Positions 50,721 through 59,023 are shown, counted from the stretch's first letter. The stretch is DNA of 64,000 nt from Anaerolineae bacterium (GCA_023382655.1 JAHDWK010000035.1:1-64000); one strand, 5' to 3'. The notes: a model not told the origin generated them from the letters alone. Numbers and translations: made by a program.

Positions 50721-52706
50721 TTCCATTATTTCTTCCGGGGGAAAGCCAATCGTGAAGTAAAACGTCGCTCCCTGGTCTACGACCGCTTCCACCCATATCT
50801 GGCCACTGTGACGATGAATGATGCGCTGTACTAACGCCAACCCTACGCCGGTACCTTCAAATTCTTCCGCCCGGTGCAGCCGCTGAAAGACGCCAAAAAT
50901 CTTTTCGGCATACGCCATATCAAAACCAATACCATTGTCCCGTACAAAATAGACAGGTTGACTATGCCCAACGGCCATTGGCGCCAACTCCTGCGCCCCC
51001 ACGTGAATCCGTATCACGTCACGCTGTCGTGAATATTTCACTGCATTTTCAATCAGGTTGAGAAAAACCTGGTATAGTAGCTGGAAATCAGCCAGGCAGT
51101 CGGGCAATTCATCCACGACAATATCGAGGGGGAGGGCAGCCGATTCCAGATTGAGGTCAGCCAGCACTCGGTGGACAACGGCCGTCACATTTATCGTTTC
51201 CCGTCTCACTGGCTCCCGAATCAACCGCGAGAACTTCAACAAATCATCAATCAGGTTGCCCATCTGACTGGCATTTTCCCGGATGCGCTGTAAATAATGC
51301 TGCCCACTCTCATCCAATATGTCGGTGTAATCTTGAATGAGAATCCGTGAAAACCCACTCATGGCGCGCAGCGGTGCGCGCAGATCGTGGGAAACTGAGT
51401 AGGCAAACGCTTCTAGCTCCTTGTTAGCCACTTCCAGTTGCACAGTCCGTTCGCGCACCCGTTTTTCCAGCTCTCGATTCAACCGCCTGATTTGGGCTTC
51501 CGCTTCCTTGCGGTCGGTGAGGTCGCGCGTAATTTTGGCAAAACCCAACAACTGCCCCTGTTCATCGCGCAGCGCACTGATGCTCACATTAGCCCAAATT
51601 CTTGAGCCATCCTGGCGCACTCGCCAGCCTTCATCCTCTACACTCCCCTGTTGGGTGGCCATGTGTAACAATTCTTTTGCTTTGCCACGCACCCTGTCTT
51701 CAGCAGTATAAAAAACCGAAATGTGTTGCCCAATAATATCTTCGGCCTGATACCCTTTGATGCGCCTGGCGCCATCATTCCAACTAACCACATGCCCCTC
51801 AGGATCGAGCGTGAGAATGGCATATTCTTTCACCCCCTCAACTAACAGGCGAAAACGTTTTTCGCTCTCTTGTAAGGCGTCTTCCATGTTTTTGCGTTCG
51901 GTGATGTCCCGCAAAATGACGGTGTAAAATCTGACGTCGGCAGCCTCAATTTGGGAAATAGAAGCCTCGATAGGAAACTCTTCGCCATTAGCGCGTAAGC
52001 CGATAATGGCACCCAACTTGCCCATGGAACGGTTGGTGACGCCAGAGCGCCCAAACACACGCATATGTTCGCTATGTGCCCGGCGGAAGCGTTGCGGGAT
52101 GAAACGGCCCAGGGATTGCCCCATCACTTCGGCAGCCTGATAGCCAAACATCGTTTCGGCGGCCGCATTGAAAAGCACAACCCGTTGTGTTTCATCTACG
52201 GAAATGATGGCATCCATTGCCGAGGTAATAATGCCATTCAGGCGAGCCTCACTGTCTTGTGAAGCAACTTCTGCTTTTTTGCGGTCGGTAATGTCCAGAG
52301 TGAGAATGAAGATGCCATCGGGTTCAGGTTGAATACTGAATTGGAACCAGCTTGTACCCCCATCGGGATAGGTAAACTCAAATTCGGCGATCCGGGCGAT
52401 GCGTTCGGTCATACACTGCTGCATCAGGGCAAACAGTTCCGTATTTTCAATGCCGGGATACTTCTCCATCACCGTGTAACCCAGCAGATCTTCTTTGGTC
52501 TGACGGCCGTAGCGGGCGGCGGCATTGTTCACATAGAGATACCGCCAATCAAACCCAATGATCTGGCAACCTTCCAGCATATTATCCAATGTATGCCGAA
52601 ACCGTTCTTCATTGGCAAAAGCGGTCATCTGACGGTGTGGCAAAGCTGGTGGGGATATGTGCTGGCTTGGGCTATCTGTTTTTTTATTTTCCGCTCTTAA
52701 CGTCAT
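50718..52706 (-). CDS. PAS x3 histidine kinase (phytochrome-kinase-like)
   Basis: 662 residues, soluble. Three PAS domains at about 35-145, 155-275 and 285-400 (DITDRKKAE, DITERKNMEDAL, DLTDRKEAEAQI closing each), a coiled coil (about 400-432), HisKA with H440 in FAYSVSHDLRAPLRAM, and HATPase with NLIENAVKYSRQ, DNGIGFDMAY, GTGVGLALVQRI. This kinase type is common with Rcp1-like receivers, and one lies directly downstream. It is the most upstream of the eight clustered signalling genes. Confidence 0.93.
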   Translation of the reverse strand: MTLRAENKKTDSPSQHISPPALPHRQMTAFANEERFRHTLDNMLEGCQIIGFDWRYLYVNNAAARYGRQTKEDLLGYTVMEKYPGIENTELFALMQQCMTERIARIAEFEFTYPDGGTSWFQFSIQPEPDGIFILTLDITDRKKAEVASQDSEARLNGIITSAMDAIISVDETQRVVLFNAAAETMFGYQAAEVMGQSLGRFIPQRFRRAHSEHMRVFGRSGVTNRSMGKLGAIIGLRANGEEFPIEASISQIEAADVRFYTVILRDITERKNMEDALQESEKRFRLLVEGVKEYAILTLDPEGHVVSWNDGARRIKGYQAEDIIGQHISVFYTAEDRVRGKAKELLHMATQQGSVEDEGWRVRQDGSRIWANVSISALRDEQGQLLGFAKITRDLTDRKEAEAQIRRLNRELEKRVRERTVQLEVANKELEAFAYSVSHDLRAPLRAMSGFSRILIQDYTDILDESGQHYLQRIRENASQMGNLIDDLLKFSRLIREPVRRETINVTAVVHRVLADLNLESAALPLDIVVDELPDCLADFQLLYQVFLNLIENAVKYSRQRDVIRIHVGAQELAPMAVGHSQPVYFVRDNGIGFDMAYAEKIFGVFQRLHRAEEFEGTGVGLALVQRIIHRHSGQIWVEAVVDQGATFYFTIGFPPEEIME

Positions 52707-53263
52707 TCCGTAAGCCCCATCATCTGTGGTTGTTCCGTTACGTTAAAGGTATGGAATTGGCTTTTTTTGACGAGTTGATGTAAGCGTTCAGTCCCCCAAG
52801 GGGCCTGACAGGTTTTTGGCCTGTAGAGTGGCACATTAAACTGGTAAAAACATGTCAGGTCTGAACGGTTGCCAGTTGATTCCCTTCCCATAAATACCAT
52901 AACTTTAGCCATCAGGTTTATTTATGGAAGGTTTATGCAAAACAGTTTAATCGTTTTGCCCAGAAGGATCAAGCCGCCGCTCATAAAACCAGCATCTCGA
53001 AGTTTGGTTTATGGTGGTAGATAAATCTGCACACTTTGGCGGCTGAAAACAGTTGGTAAAGGTTACAAGGTGATAAAAATGCCAGATTATGACCTTGACC
53101 AGTATAGACATGAATTACCGGGAACGGGTCACGGCCGTAACTTTTGCACCACTTTGTACGACCTTTAAGTAGAATGGGTGTATAAATGAGGTATTGGATC
53201 TACAGATTTTTAATCTGCGAAATCGGTGTAATCTGTGGCTTGATTTCTGTCTAGGAGAACCGC
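52707..53263. other. Intergenic region between the signalling cluster and the GT2 gene
   Basis: 557 bp without a credible gene. It contains a small hairpin ACAGG-TTTTTGG-CCTGT near 52810, ACGGCCGT at about 53132, and a fold-back word set near 53203-53237 (CAGATTTTTAATCTG, then GGTGTAATCTGTGG). Both neighbouring genes are transcribed away from it, so it should hold two promoters, but I cannot place them with confidence. Confidence 0.5.
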
Positions 53264-54016
53264 GTGACAAGTTTAACTGTGGCGATGCCGGCATATAACG
53301 AAAGTGAAAATATCCAGGCGATGATTGAAGATACGTTGCGCCTGGTGGGGCCGCTGATGGCTGACCTGGAAGTGATTGTAGTGGATGATGGCAGCCGGGA
53401 TGACACGGCGGCGGTGGTGAACCGGCTGACGGCCGTACACCCTCAGGTGCGGTTGGTGCAGCATGAGGTGAACAAGGGGTATGGTACGGCCGTGTGGACC
53501 GGTCTGACCAGCGCCACCAAAGAACTCATCTTCTTCACGGATGCGGACCGCCAGTTTGATTTGCACGAAATCAGCAAGATGTTGGCGCAAGTCAATACTG
53601 CCGACCTGGTGGTGGGTTATCGGAAACCGCGCCGCGATCCGTTGATGCGGCGACTGAACGGCAAGGGGTGGAGTGGACTGGTGACGCTGCTGTTTGGCTA
53701 CACGGCGCGGGATATTGACTGCGCTTTTAAGCTGATGCGCCGCCAGGTAGTTGACCATCTGCGCAGCGAAGTGCAGTCAGGCGGGGCCACTTTTAGCGCC
53801 GAGTTTCTGGTGCGCGCCAAACGCGCCGGTTTTTGTATGGCCGAGGTACCCATTCACGGCCACCGTCCCCGTATGGCAGGCAGCCCAACGGGGGCGAAGC
53901 CAGCGGTCATTTTGCGGGCGTTTAAGGAGTTGGTGCGTTTTCGGATGCAGTTGTGGCGTGAGGAGCGGGTGGTTGCGCCGCAGAAGGTGGGAGTGTCTCG
54001 GATTGGTAATCGGTAA
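53264..54016 (+). CDS. Glycosyltransferase family 2 (dolichol-phosphate-mannose-synthase-like)
   Basis: 250 residues with a GT2 fold. VAMPAYNESENIQAMIEDTL is the N-terminal motif, VVDDGSRDDTA the UDP-sugar aspartates, FFTDADRQFDLHEIS the DxD-type metal site and GYTARDIDCAFKLMRR the acceptor region. It resembles polyprenyl-phosphate sugar synthases and could charge the lipid donor used by the GT-C enzymes in this window (inference). GTG start 53264 is set by AGGAG 7 bp upstream. The C-terminus RIGNR and stop are coded by a heptad array. Confidence 0.92.
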   Translation: MTSLTVAMPAYNESENIQAMIEDTLRLVGPLMADLEVIVVDDGSRDDTAAVVNRLTAVHPQVRLVQHEVNKGYGTAVWTGLTSATKELIFFTDADRQFDLHEISKMLAQVNTADLVVGYRKPRRDPLMRRLNGKGWSGLVTLLFGYTARDIDCAFKLMRRQVVDHLRSEVQSGGATFSAEFLVRAKRAGFCMAEVPIHGHRPRMAGSPTGAKPAVILRAFKELVRFRMQLWREERVVAPQKVGVSRIGNR

Positions 54017-54080
54017 TCGGTGAGCCGTAAGCCGATGTCTCAAGCCGGATTACGGTTTACGGTTTACAGATTACGGGCTA
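54001..54080. repeat. Fold-back heptad array after the GT2 gene
   Basis: Words of the GTAATCG / GTGAGCC / GTAAGCC type are followed by CCGGATTAC, GGTTTAC, GGTTTAC and AGATTACGGG. The GT2 stop codon lies in the second word. Confidence 0.85.
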
Positions 54081-54093
54081 TTCCATTCCTTGC

Positions 54094-54099
54094 TATAAT
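54094..54099 (+). promoter_or_regulatory. -10 hexamer TATAAT of the Nfu-like gene
   Basis: TATAAT at 54094-54099 is 31 bp before ATG 54131. A poor -35 (TTACGG, 54071-54076) lies 17 bp upstream, inside the end of the heptad array. Confidence 0.4.
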
Positions 54100-54130
54100 T
54101 TGTGGCGACACAGGCAATGGAGTGGACAGT

Positions 54131-54409
54131 ATGTCAGAATATATTGAAATTGAGACGGAACTGAGTGACGACGGCCGTCACCTGCACATTCACACCAATT
54201 TGAAACTGGCCGAAGGGGAGCCGGAACTATACCCTTCGATTGCTGCTATGGAAGAGGGGTCGCCAGTGGCGCAGGCGTTGGCGGTGATTGAAGGGATCGC
54301 CACATTGCACATTGACGGCCGTGACCTCACCCTCACCCGCACCCCAGACACCGACTGGCACATCATCGTGGCCGATGTGTCGGCGGCGTTGAAAGACTTT
54401 TTCCTGTAA
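54131..54409 (+). CDS. Small Nfu/NifU N-terminal-domain-like protein
   Basis: 92 residues from ATG 54131 (MSEYIEIETEL); longer frames upstream only read the repeat array. The C-terminal two thirds match the Nfu N-terminal domain pattern: SPVAQALAVIEGIATLHIDG, then DLTLTRTPDTDWHIIVADV. In Nfu proteins this domain sits before the CxxC iron-sulfur domain; here it stands alone, with no cysteine at all, so it cannot bind a cluster itself. The role is unknown. The stop TAA begins an octamer fold-back array. Confidence 0.65.
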   Translation: MSEYIEIETELSDDGRHLHIHTNLKLAEGEPELYPSIAAMEEGSPVAQALAVIEGIATLHIDGRDLTLTRTPDTDWHIIVADVSAALKDFFL

Positions 54410-54454
54410 TTGGGTAATTGAGTAATTGGGTAATTACTCAATTACCCAATTACG
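54406..54454. repeat. Fold-back octamer array before the MFS gene
   Basis: TAATTGGG, TAATTGAG, TAATTGGG, TAATTAC are followed by TCAATTACCCAATTACG. It starts at the stop codon of the Nfu-like gene. Confidence 0.9.
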
Positions 54455-54469
54455 TAATACCACCATTAC

Positions 54470-56092
54470 GTGCCCCCAGACGCCCTATCCCGCCGCCGTT
54501 CCCCTGCTGTCATTCTGGCCGTTGTCGCCTTTGGCGTGTTTATTGCCGCCGATGATCTGACCGTCGTGTCCACCATGCTGCGGCAGATTATTTTTGACCT
54601 GGAAATCCCGCTGCCGGATGAACTAAACCGGGCCGCCTGGATTGTGAACGCTTATCTGATCGCTTATGTGGTGGTCATGCCCTTTGTGGGACGGCTGAGT
54701 GATCTGGTGGGGCGGCGGACGGTGTATGTGGGGGCGCTGGTTTTGTTTGTGATTGGTTCCATCTGGCTGCCATTGGCCGATTCCTTAAACACGTTTATTG
54801 CCGGGCGGGTGCTGACGGCGCTGGGCGGGGGGGCCATGGTGCCGGTGGCTATGGCGGTGGTGGGTGATGTGTATGCCCCGCAGCGGCGGGCCAGGGCGTT
54901 GGGTACATTGGGCGCGGTGGATACGGCCGGATGGGTGTGGGGGCCGTTGTATGGGGCGTTTTTGATTCGTTATTTAAGCTGGCAGTGGCAGTTTTACCTG
55001 AATGTGCCACTGAGCCTGCTGGCGCTGGCGCTGGCCTGGTGGGCGCTGGCCGATTTGCCGCAGCCCACACACCGGGCGCGAATTGATTGGGCGGGCACGG
55101 CCGTTCTCACCATCTGCCTCATCGCTTTGAATGTAGCTCTGCTAGGCAGTGGCGACGTGCAGGCAGCGGGCGGTTTTGCCGCTCTTAACCAGCCAGAGCC
55201 AATCAACACCACCTTCTTTTACGTGCTGGCGGCCATCGCGTTTGCTTTGTTTGTCTGGATTGAGTGGCGACTCGGCCGTAAGCCGTTATCCATAACCCGT
55301 AATCCGTCAACCGATCACGGATTACCGATTACGGATAACGGGTCACGCATCACGCATCACGCATCATACCAAACTCCGCCTCTCATCGCTCTTTCCCTCT
55401 TCCGCCGCCCCAATTTCAGTCCGGCGGTACTGATCAATTTTCTGGTGGGTTTCATTTTGATTATTGCTATGGTGAATGTGCCGCTGTTGGTGAATGTATT
55501 GGAATTTGAGCCGCAGCAGGCGGCGGTGGTCAGCGGTTTACTGCTGAGTGCGATGACGCTGGCGATGGCGATCATGTCTTATGTGGGGGGGCGGCTGACG
55601 GAGCGATGGGGGTATCGGCCGGTGACGGCCGTGGGCCTGCTCCTGTGCGCCATTGGTTTTGGCCTGATGGGCTGGACGTGGTCGGTGGAGACGGCATATG
55701 GGCAGATGGTCTGGCAGTTGGCGGTGTTAGGGTTAGGGTTTGGCCTGGTGATGGCGCCGGTGGGTACGGCCGTGATCAATGCGGCGCCTGCTTCAGAACG
55801 AGGTGTTGCTGCCAGTCTGGTGATTGTGCTGCGACTAATGGGCATGAGTGTGGGGCTGGCCGGGTTGACGGCCTGGGGGCTGCATCGCTTCACCGTCTTG
55901 CGCCGGACGATTGAGTTACCCAACCTGCCCTTGAGTGACCCGGCTTACCAACAGGCGTTAACGGATGGGCTGATGCGGGTGACGGTGGCGGTGTTAGCCG
56001 AGACGTTCCTCGTTTCGGCGGTGGTGGCGATTATAGGTTTGGTGGTAACGTGGTGGTTGCGGGGGGGAGGGGCTGATGGGGTGATGAGGTGA
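54470..56092 (+). CDS. MFS transporter, DHA2 (14-helix drug exporter) family
   Basis: 540 residues from GTG 54470. Family motifs: LTVVSTMLRQI in the first helix, FVGRLSDLVGRRTVYVGAL (motif A, about 64-82), ALGGGAMVPVAMAVVGD (about 114-130) and LGAVDTAGWVWGPLYGAFL (motif C). About 14 helices can be counted. It probably exports drugs or metabolites by proton antiport. In the loop before ALSLFRRPNF, where the family has a short linker, about 30 residues (about 270-301) are coded by a heptad repeat array in frame. There is no clear ribosome site. Confidence 0.88.
   Translation: MPPDALSRRRSPAVILAVVAFGVFIAADDLTVVSTMLRQIIFDLEIPLPDELNRAAWIVNAYLIAYVVVMPFVGRLSDLVGRRTVYVGALVLFVIGSIWLPLADSLNTFIAGRVLTALGGGAMVPVAMAVVGDVYAPQRRARALGTLGAVDTAGWVWGPLYGAFLIRYLSWQWQFYLNVPLSLLALALAWWALADLPQPTHRARIDWAGTAVLTICLIALNVALLGSGDVQAAGGFAALNQPEPINTTFFYVLAAIAFALFVWIEWRLGRKPLSITRNPSTDHGLPITDNGSRITHHASYQTPPLIALSLFRRPNFSPAVLINFLVGFILIIAMVNVPLLVNVLEFEPQQAAVVSGLLLSAMTLAMAIMSYVGGRLTERWGYRPVTAVGLLLCAIGFGLMGWTWSVETAYGQMVWQLAVLGLGFGLVMAPVGTAVINAAPASERGVAASLVIVLRLMGMSVGLAGLTAWGLHRFTVLRRTIELPNLPLSDPAYQQALTDGLMRVTVAVLAETFLVSAVVAIIGLVVTWWLRGGGADGVMR
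55276..55372. repeat. Fold-back heptad array inside the MFS transporter CDS
   Basis: In 7-bp steps: words such as GGCCGTA, AGCCGTT, ATCCATA, ACCCGTA, ATCCGTC, then CACGGAT, TACCGAT, TACGGAT, AACGGGT and three CACGCAT. It is read as a hydrophilic stretch starting KPLSITRNPSTDHG inside a cytoplasmic loop. Confidence 0.85.
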
Positions 56093-56154
56093 TGAGGGGT
56101 GGAATGGTTCTTTGCCTGGATGTGAGTTTGACAGGATAATTACCCTCAGCTTTT

Positions 56155-56193
56155 GGTTAGGAGTGATGGTTAGGAGTGATGGTTATGAGTGAT
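56155..56193 (+). repeat. Three 13-bp tandem repeats holding the ribosome site and start codon
   Basis: GGTTAGGAGTGAT occurs at 56155-56167 and 56168-56180, and the third copy (56181-56193) reads GGTTATGAGTGAT. The single change AGG to ATG in the third copy creates the likely start codon, while the earlier copies supply AGGAG. Confidence 0.7.
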
Positions 56194-56793
56194 GAAGGGC
56201 AGGAACAGGGTATGGACACGGCCGTGCCGCTAATGGATGTGGCCGAGGCTGAGTTGCTGGCGCGCAAAAAGGAACTGCTGGCCGAGTTAGACGAATTGGT
56301 CACCGAATTGCGGACGGCCATTCCCCAGGCGGGCGCGGATGCTTATTCACCCATGTTTTTCCTCTCCTACATTCGCGCCGGGCTGAATCGGCTGGCCCCC
56401 GATGTGCAGTTGGGTATTCTGGAAAGCCTGGATGGCATGACCACCGATGATTTGATGGACGTGGATACCTGGAAAGGAATGGCGTACATGGCCAGCTATT
56501 CGGCGCGGTTCCAGGCAGGCCAGTTGAAAGACAAGATGAACGAAACACTGCCCACTCCGTTGCAGCCGGATACCACCATTAACCTGGTAAAGCAGGTGTT
56601 GGATAAATTTACGCCGGAGGTAGCCAAAAACATCATGGAGACACTGCAAGGAGCGACCCGTGAAGATTTGATGGACCCGGAAACGTGGAAGGGCGTCTGG
56701 TATATGCTCAACTATTCTTTGCAATTCCAGTTCAACCAACTGCGTGACCGGGTGTTGGGGGATGATGACGAGGGAGAAGAGCTAGAACTATAA
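56185..56793 (+). CDS. Protein of unknown function with an internal duplication
   Basis: About 202 residues from ATG 56185, 8 bp after AGGAG. After a helical acidic N-terminus (about 20-45), a roughly 50-residue unit occurs twice. APDVQLGILESLDGMTTDDL, then MDVDTWKGM, in the first aligns with TPEVAKNIMETLQGATREDL, then MDPETWKGV, in the second, and both end with a YMxxYSxxFQ helix. No known enzyme motif and no signal peptide. The duplicated helical units suggest a scaffold or interaction protein. The tail is highly acidic (DDDEGEELEL). Confidence 0.72.
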   Translation: MSDEGQEQGMDTAVPLMDVAEAELLARKKELLAELDELVTELRTAIPQAGADAYSPMFFLSYIRAGLNRLAPDVQLGILESLDGMTTDDLMDVDTWKGMAYMASYSARFQAGQLKDKMNETLPTPLQPDTTINLVKQVLDKFTPEVAKNIMETLQGATREDLMDPETWKGVWYMLNYSLQFQFNQLRDRVLGDDDEGEELEL

Positions 56794-56850
56794 GACCGTA
56801 ACCCGTAATCCGAAGTCCGTCATCCGATTACCGGTCACGGATAACCGATT
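56794..56850. repeat. Fold-back heptad array before the wzz-like gene
   Basis: ACCCGTA, ATCCGAA, GTCCGTC, ATCCGAT are followed by TACCGGT, CACGGAT, AACCGAT. It is degenerate but in 7-bp phase. It ends just before the polysaccharide cluster. Confidence 0.75.
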
Positions 56851-56870
56851 TTTACAGATGGAGTGTGCGC

Positions 56871-58181
56871 GTGGAAGAGGAGATTGATTTACGGCCGTAT
56901 ATTGAGGCCATTGTTAAACATTGGTATTGGATCGTGGGAGCAGCTCTATTAGCAGCGATTGTAGCCTTTATTGTCGCTTCTTTTATTCCTCCTACTTATA
57001 AAGCGACAGCCCTGGTAGCAGTGGTAGCCCCCCGTGATGTAGTGCAGTTTGATGTACGCATTCGAGAAACCACTACCACCCAACCCTTGCGAGCTTTTCC
57101 CCAATTGGCTCTGAGTGATCACGTTTTGCAGAGTGTATTGGAGCAAAGGCCTGTTGAAGGAATGGATACAATCCAGGAAGTGCGCAGTAACCTCGCGGCG
57201 GAAGTGGGGGATGATACTTCGATCATTCAACTGACAGCCACCGCTCAAGACCCAGAAGAAGCAGCCACGCTGGTGAATACCTGGGCAGCAGTGTTTGTGA
57301 CCTGGGCGAATGAGATATATACCGACCAGAGCAGCCAACAGGTTGCTTTTTTTGAAGAGCAACTGATAGCGGCGGAAACTGAGTTAAGGAACGCCGAAGA
57401 AGCATTGGTCACATTCCAGGCCATCAACCGCACAGAGATCATCAGCAACACCCTGGCAGCGTATGCGGATACCCAAAGCGAATACCTGACAGCGCAACGC
57501 CGCAACGGACAACTGACGCAACAGGTTCAGGAACTGCGTGACCAGTTAGCAGCGTCGGGCAATGTCCAACCGGTGACGTGGGCTGACCAGTTAACGGCGT
57601 TATCGTTGCAGTTACAGGCATTTGGAGCGGAGACGGCCGTGCCGCTGCAATTACAGGTGAGTGATAGCGCGGTCTTAACCACTGCTGGTCGTAGTGAGCA
57701 ACTGGCGCTGTTAGACAATTTGTTGGCAACTTTATCCAGCCAGGCCGGGCAAATAGAGACCGAACTGGCGGCCCTGGAGCCAGGTATATTAGAGCTACAA
57801 CAACAACAGCAGCAAGCCAACACGGAGTACAGCCGGTTGCTGCGCCACCAGGTTGTGACCGAATCAGCATATATGGCTCTGGCGCACAAGGTGGAAGAGC
57901 AGCGCATCACATCTTCTGACACGACAAGTGGTGTGCGTCTTGCGAGTAATGCAACTGTGCCTCAACAATCTGTAGGATCCCGAAAATTAATCATCACTAT
58001 TATTGTTGGTATGCTGTTTTTTTTCGGAGCCATATTGGGGATCGTTGTCAAGGAATGGTGGAAACTTTATCAGCCGCTTAATAAAACAAGGCTTCCGGAT
58101 GCGCCAGAGAATCGACTTAACCCAACGACTGAACCCCAAGCCAAGCTTCATCAGCCAATTGATGAACACGTCACTGATTAA
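56871..58181 (+). CDS. Wzz-type polysaccharide chain-length determinant
   Basis: About 436 residues from GTG 56871, 7 bp after GGAG (a GTG at 56865 is also possible). The first membrane helix is near 18-42 (WYWIVGAALLAAIVAFIVAS) after IDLRPYIEAIVKH, then a Wzz periplasmic domain with the PPTYKATALVAV motif and a long coiled coil (about 165-345), and a last helix (about 370-395, LIITIIVGMLFFFGAILGIV). The cytoplasmic tail has no kinase domain. It sets the length of a surface polysaccharide with the flippase and polymerase encoded downstream. ACGGCCGT near 57636 is the last before the site-free stretch. Confidence 0.85.
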   Translation: MEEEIDLRPYIEAIVKHWYWIVGAALLAAIVAFIVASFIPPTYKATALVAVVAPRDVVQFDVRIRETTTTQPLRAFPQLALSDHVLQSVLEQRPVEGMDTIQEVRSNLAAEVGDDTSIIQLTATAQDPEEAATLVNTWAAVFVTWANEIYTDQSSQQVAFFEEQLIAAETELRNAEEALVTFQAINRTEIISNTLAAYADTQSEYLTAQRRNGQLTQQVQELRDQLAASGNVQPVTWADQLTALSLQLQAFGAETAVPLQLQVSDSAVLTTAGRSEQLALLDNLLATLSSQAGQIETELAALEPGILELQQQQQQANTEYSRLLRHQVVTESAYMALAHKVEEQRITSSDTTSGVRLASNATVPQQSVGSRKLIITIIVGMLFFFGAILGIVVKEWWKLYQPLNKTRLPDAPENRLNPTTEPQAKLHQPIDEHVTD

Positions 58182-58222
58182 TTGAGACATAGGCACCTAC
58201 TATAACGGAACAAATAACCCGG

Positions 58223-59023
58223 ATGAAAAACCAAACATTATTCAAGCAATTTCATGCATTAATTGATAACGAGCAAGCGCAATTTGTCTTGGAGAATGTA
58301 AATCTTTTTTTTATTGTTGGTTTGGGTAGATCAGGGACAACCTTTCTTTCTCAATTACTTAAAGAAGTTTCAAGATGTGCTATTTACCATGAAACTAAAC
58401 GTGATGGCGAGGCATTAACAGCGGCATACTGGAATATTCATCAAGCTGATTATTATCTTTCCACATATCGCGAGCGGTTAATGGCATGGCGAATTCTTCG
58501 GACACATTGTGAAACGTATGGGGAAGTGAATAGCTATTTACGATACCATGTCAAAGCATTACAAAAACGATATCAACCCCAGATTCTACATCTGGTAAGG
58601 GATGGCCGACATGTCGTCACATCTATTATGAATAGACACACTTTTACACCATCTGATGCAAAGCATTCAGGCCGTATCTGCCCACATCCTGGCACTCCGT
58701 ATGCAGAACAATGGGATTCAATGGATAGGTTTGCCAGGGTTTGCTGGTATTGGGCAGAAACAAATCAATATCTTGTAGATTGTCAACTTCCTCTCGTACG
58801 ATTCGAAGATGTCATTAGTTCATATGAGTGCTTTTCACATCAGGTATTAAAGCCACTGGGTATAGATGTCCCTACTAATATTTGGACGGAGCAAGTTAAT
58901 GTTCCCAAGAATGAAAGTAAAACCAGGGTGTTTAAGGATTGGAACTCATGGACACCACGACAGAAGCAGCAGTTTGAAGAAATTTGTGGTGAGGTTATGG
59001 TTGACTTAAACTACATATTCTAG
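58223..59023 (+). CDS. PAPS-type sulfotransferase
   Basis: 266 residues. The 5'-phosphosulfate loop FIVGLGRSGTTFLSQLL is near 29-45 and the 3'-phosphate motif ILHLVRDGRHVVTSIM near 120-135. The protein is soluble. It likely adds sulfate to a sugar of the nearby polysaccharide, which would make a sulfated exopolymer; a lipid or protein acceptor cannot be excluded. The gene is visibly AT-rich compared with genes left of 56.8 kb and has no ACGGCCGT site, as have the next four genes. Confidence 0.88.
   Translation: MKNQTLFKQFHALIDNEQAQFVLENVNLFFIVGLGRSGTTFLSQLLKEVSRCAIYHETKRDGEALTAAYWNIHQADYYLSTYRERLMAWRILRTHCETYGEVNSYLRYHVKALQKRYQPQILHLVRDGRHVVTSIMNRHTFTPSDAKHSGRICPHPGTPYAEQWDSMDRFARVCWYWAETNQYLVDCQLPLVRFEDVISSYECFSHQVLKPLGIDVPTNIWTEQVNVPKNESKTRVFKDWNSWTPRQKQQFEEICGEVMVDLNYIF

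Noticed and set aside
52703..52912. 69-codon minus-strand open frame before the PAS kinase
   Set aside because: It has no ribosome site or similarity, and it covers an intergenic area with hairpin-like words.
20926..56850. Heptad arrays considered as CRISPR or as integration sites
   Set aside because: The units are 7-8 bp with no spacers, they fold back on themselves, and no cas gene or integrase is near.
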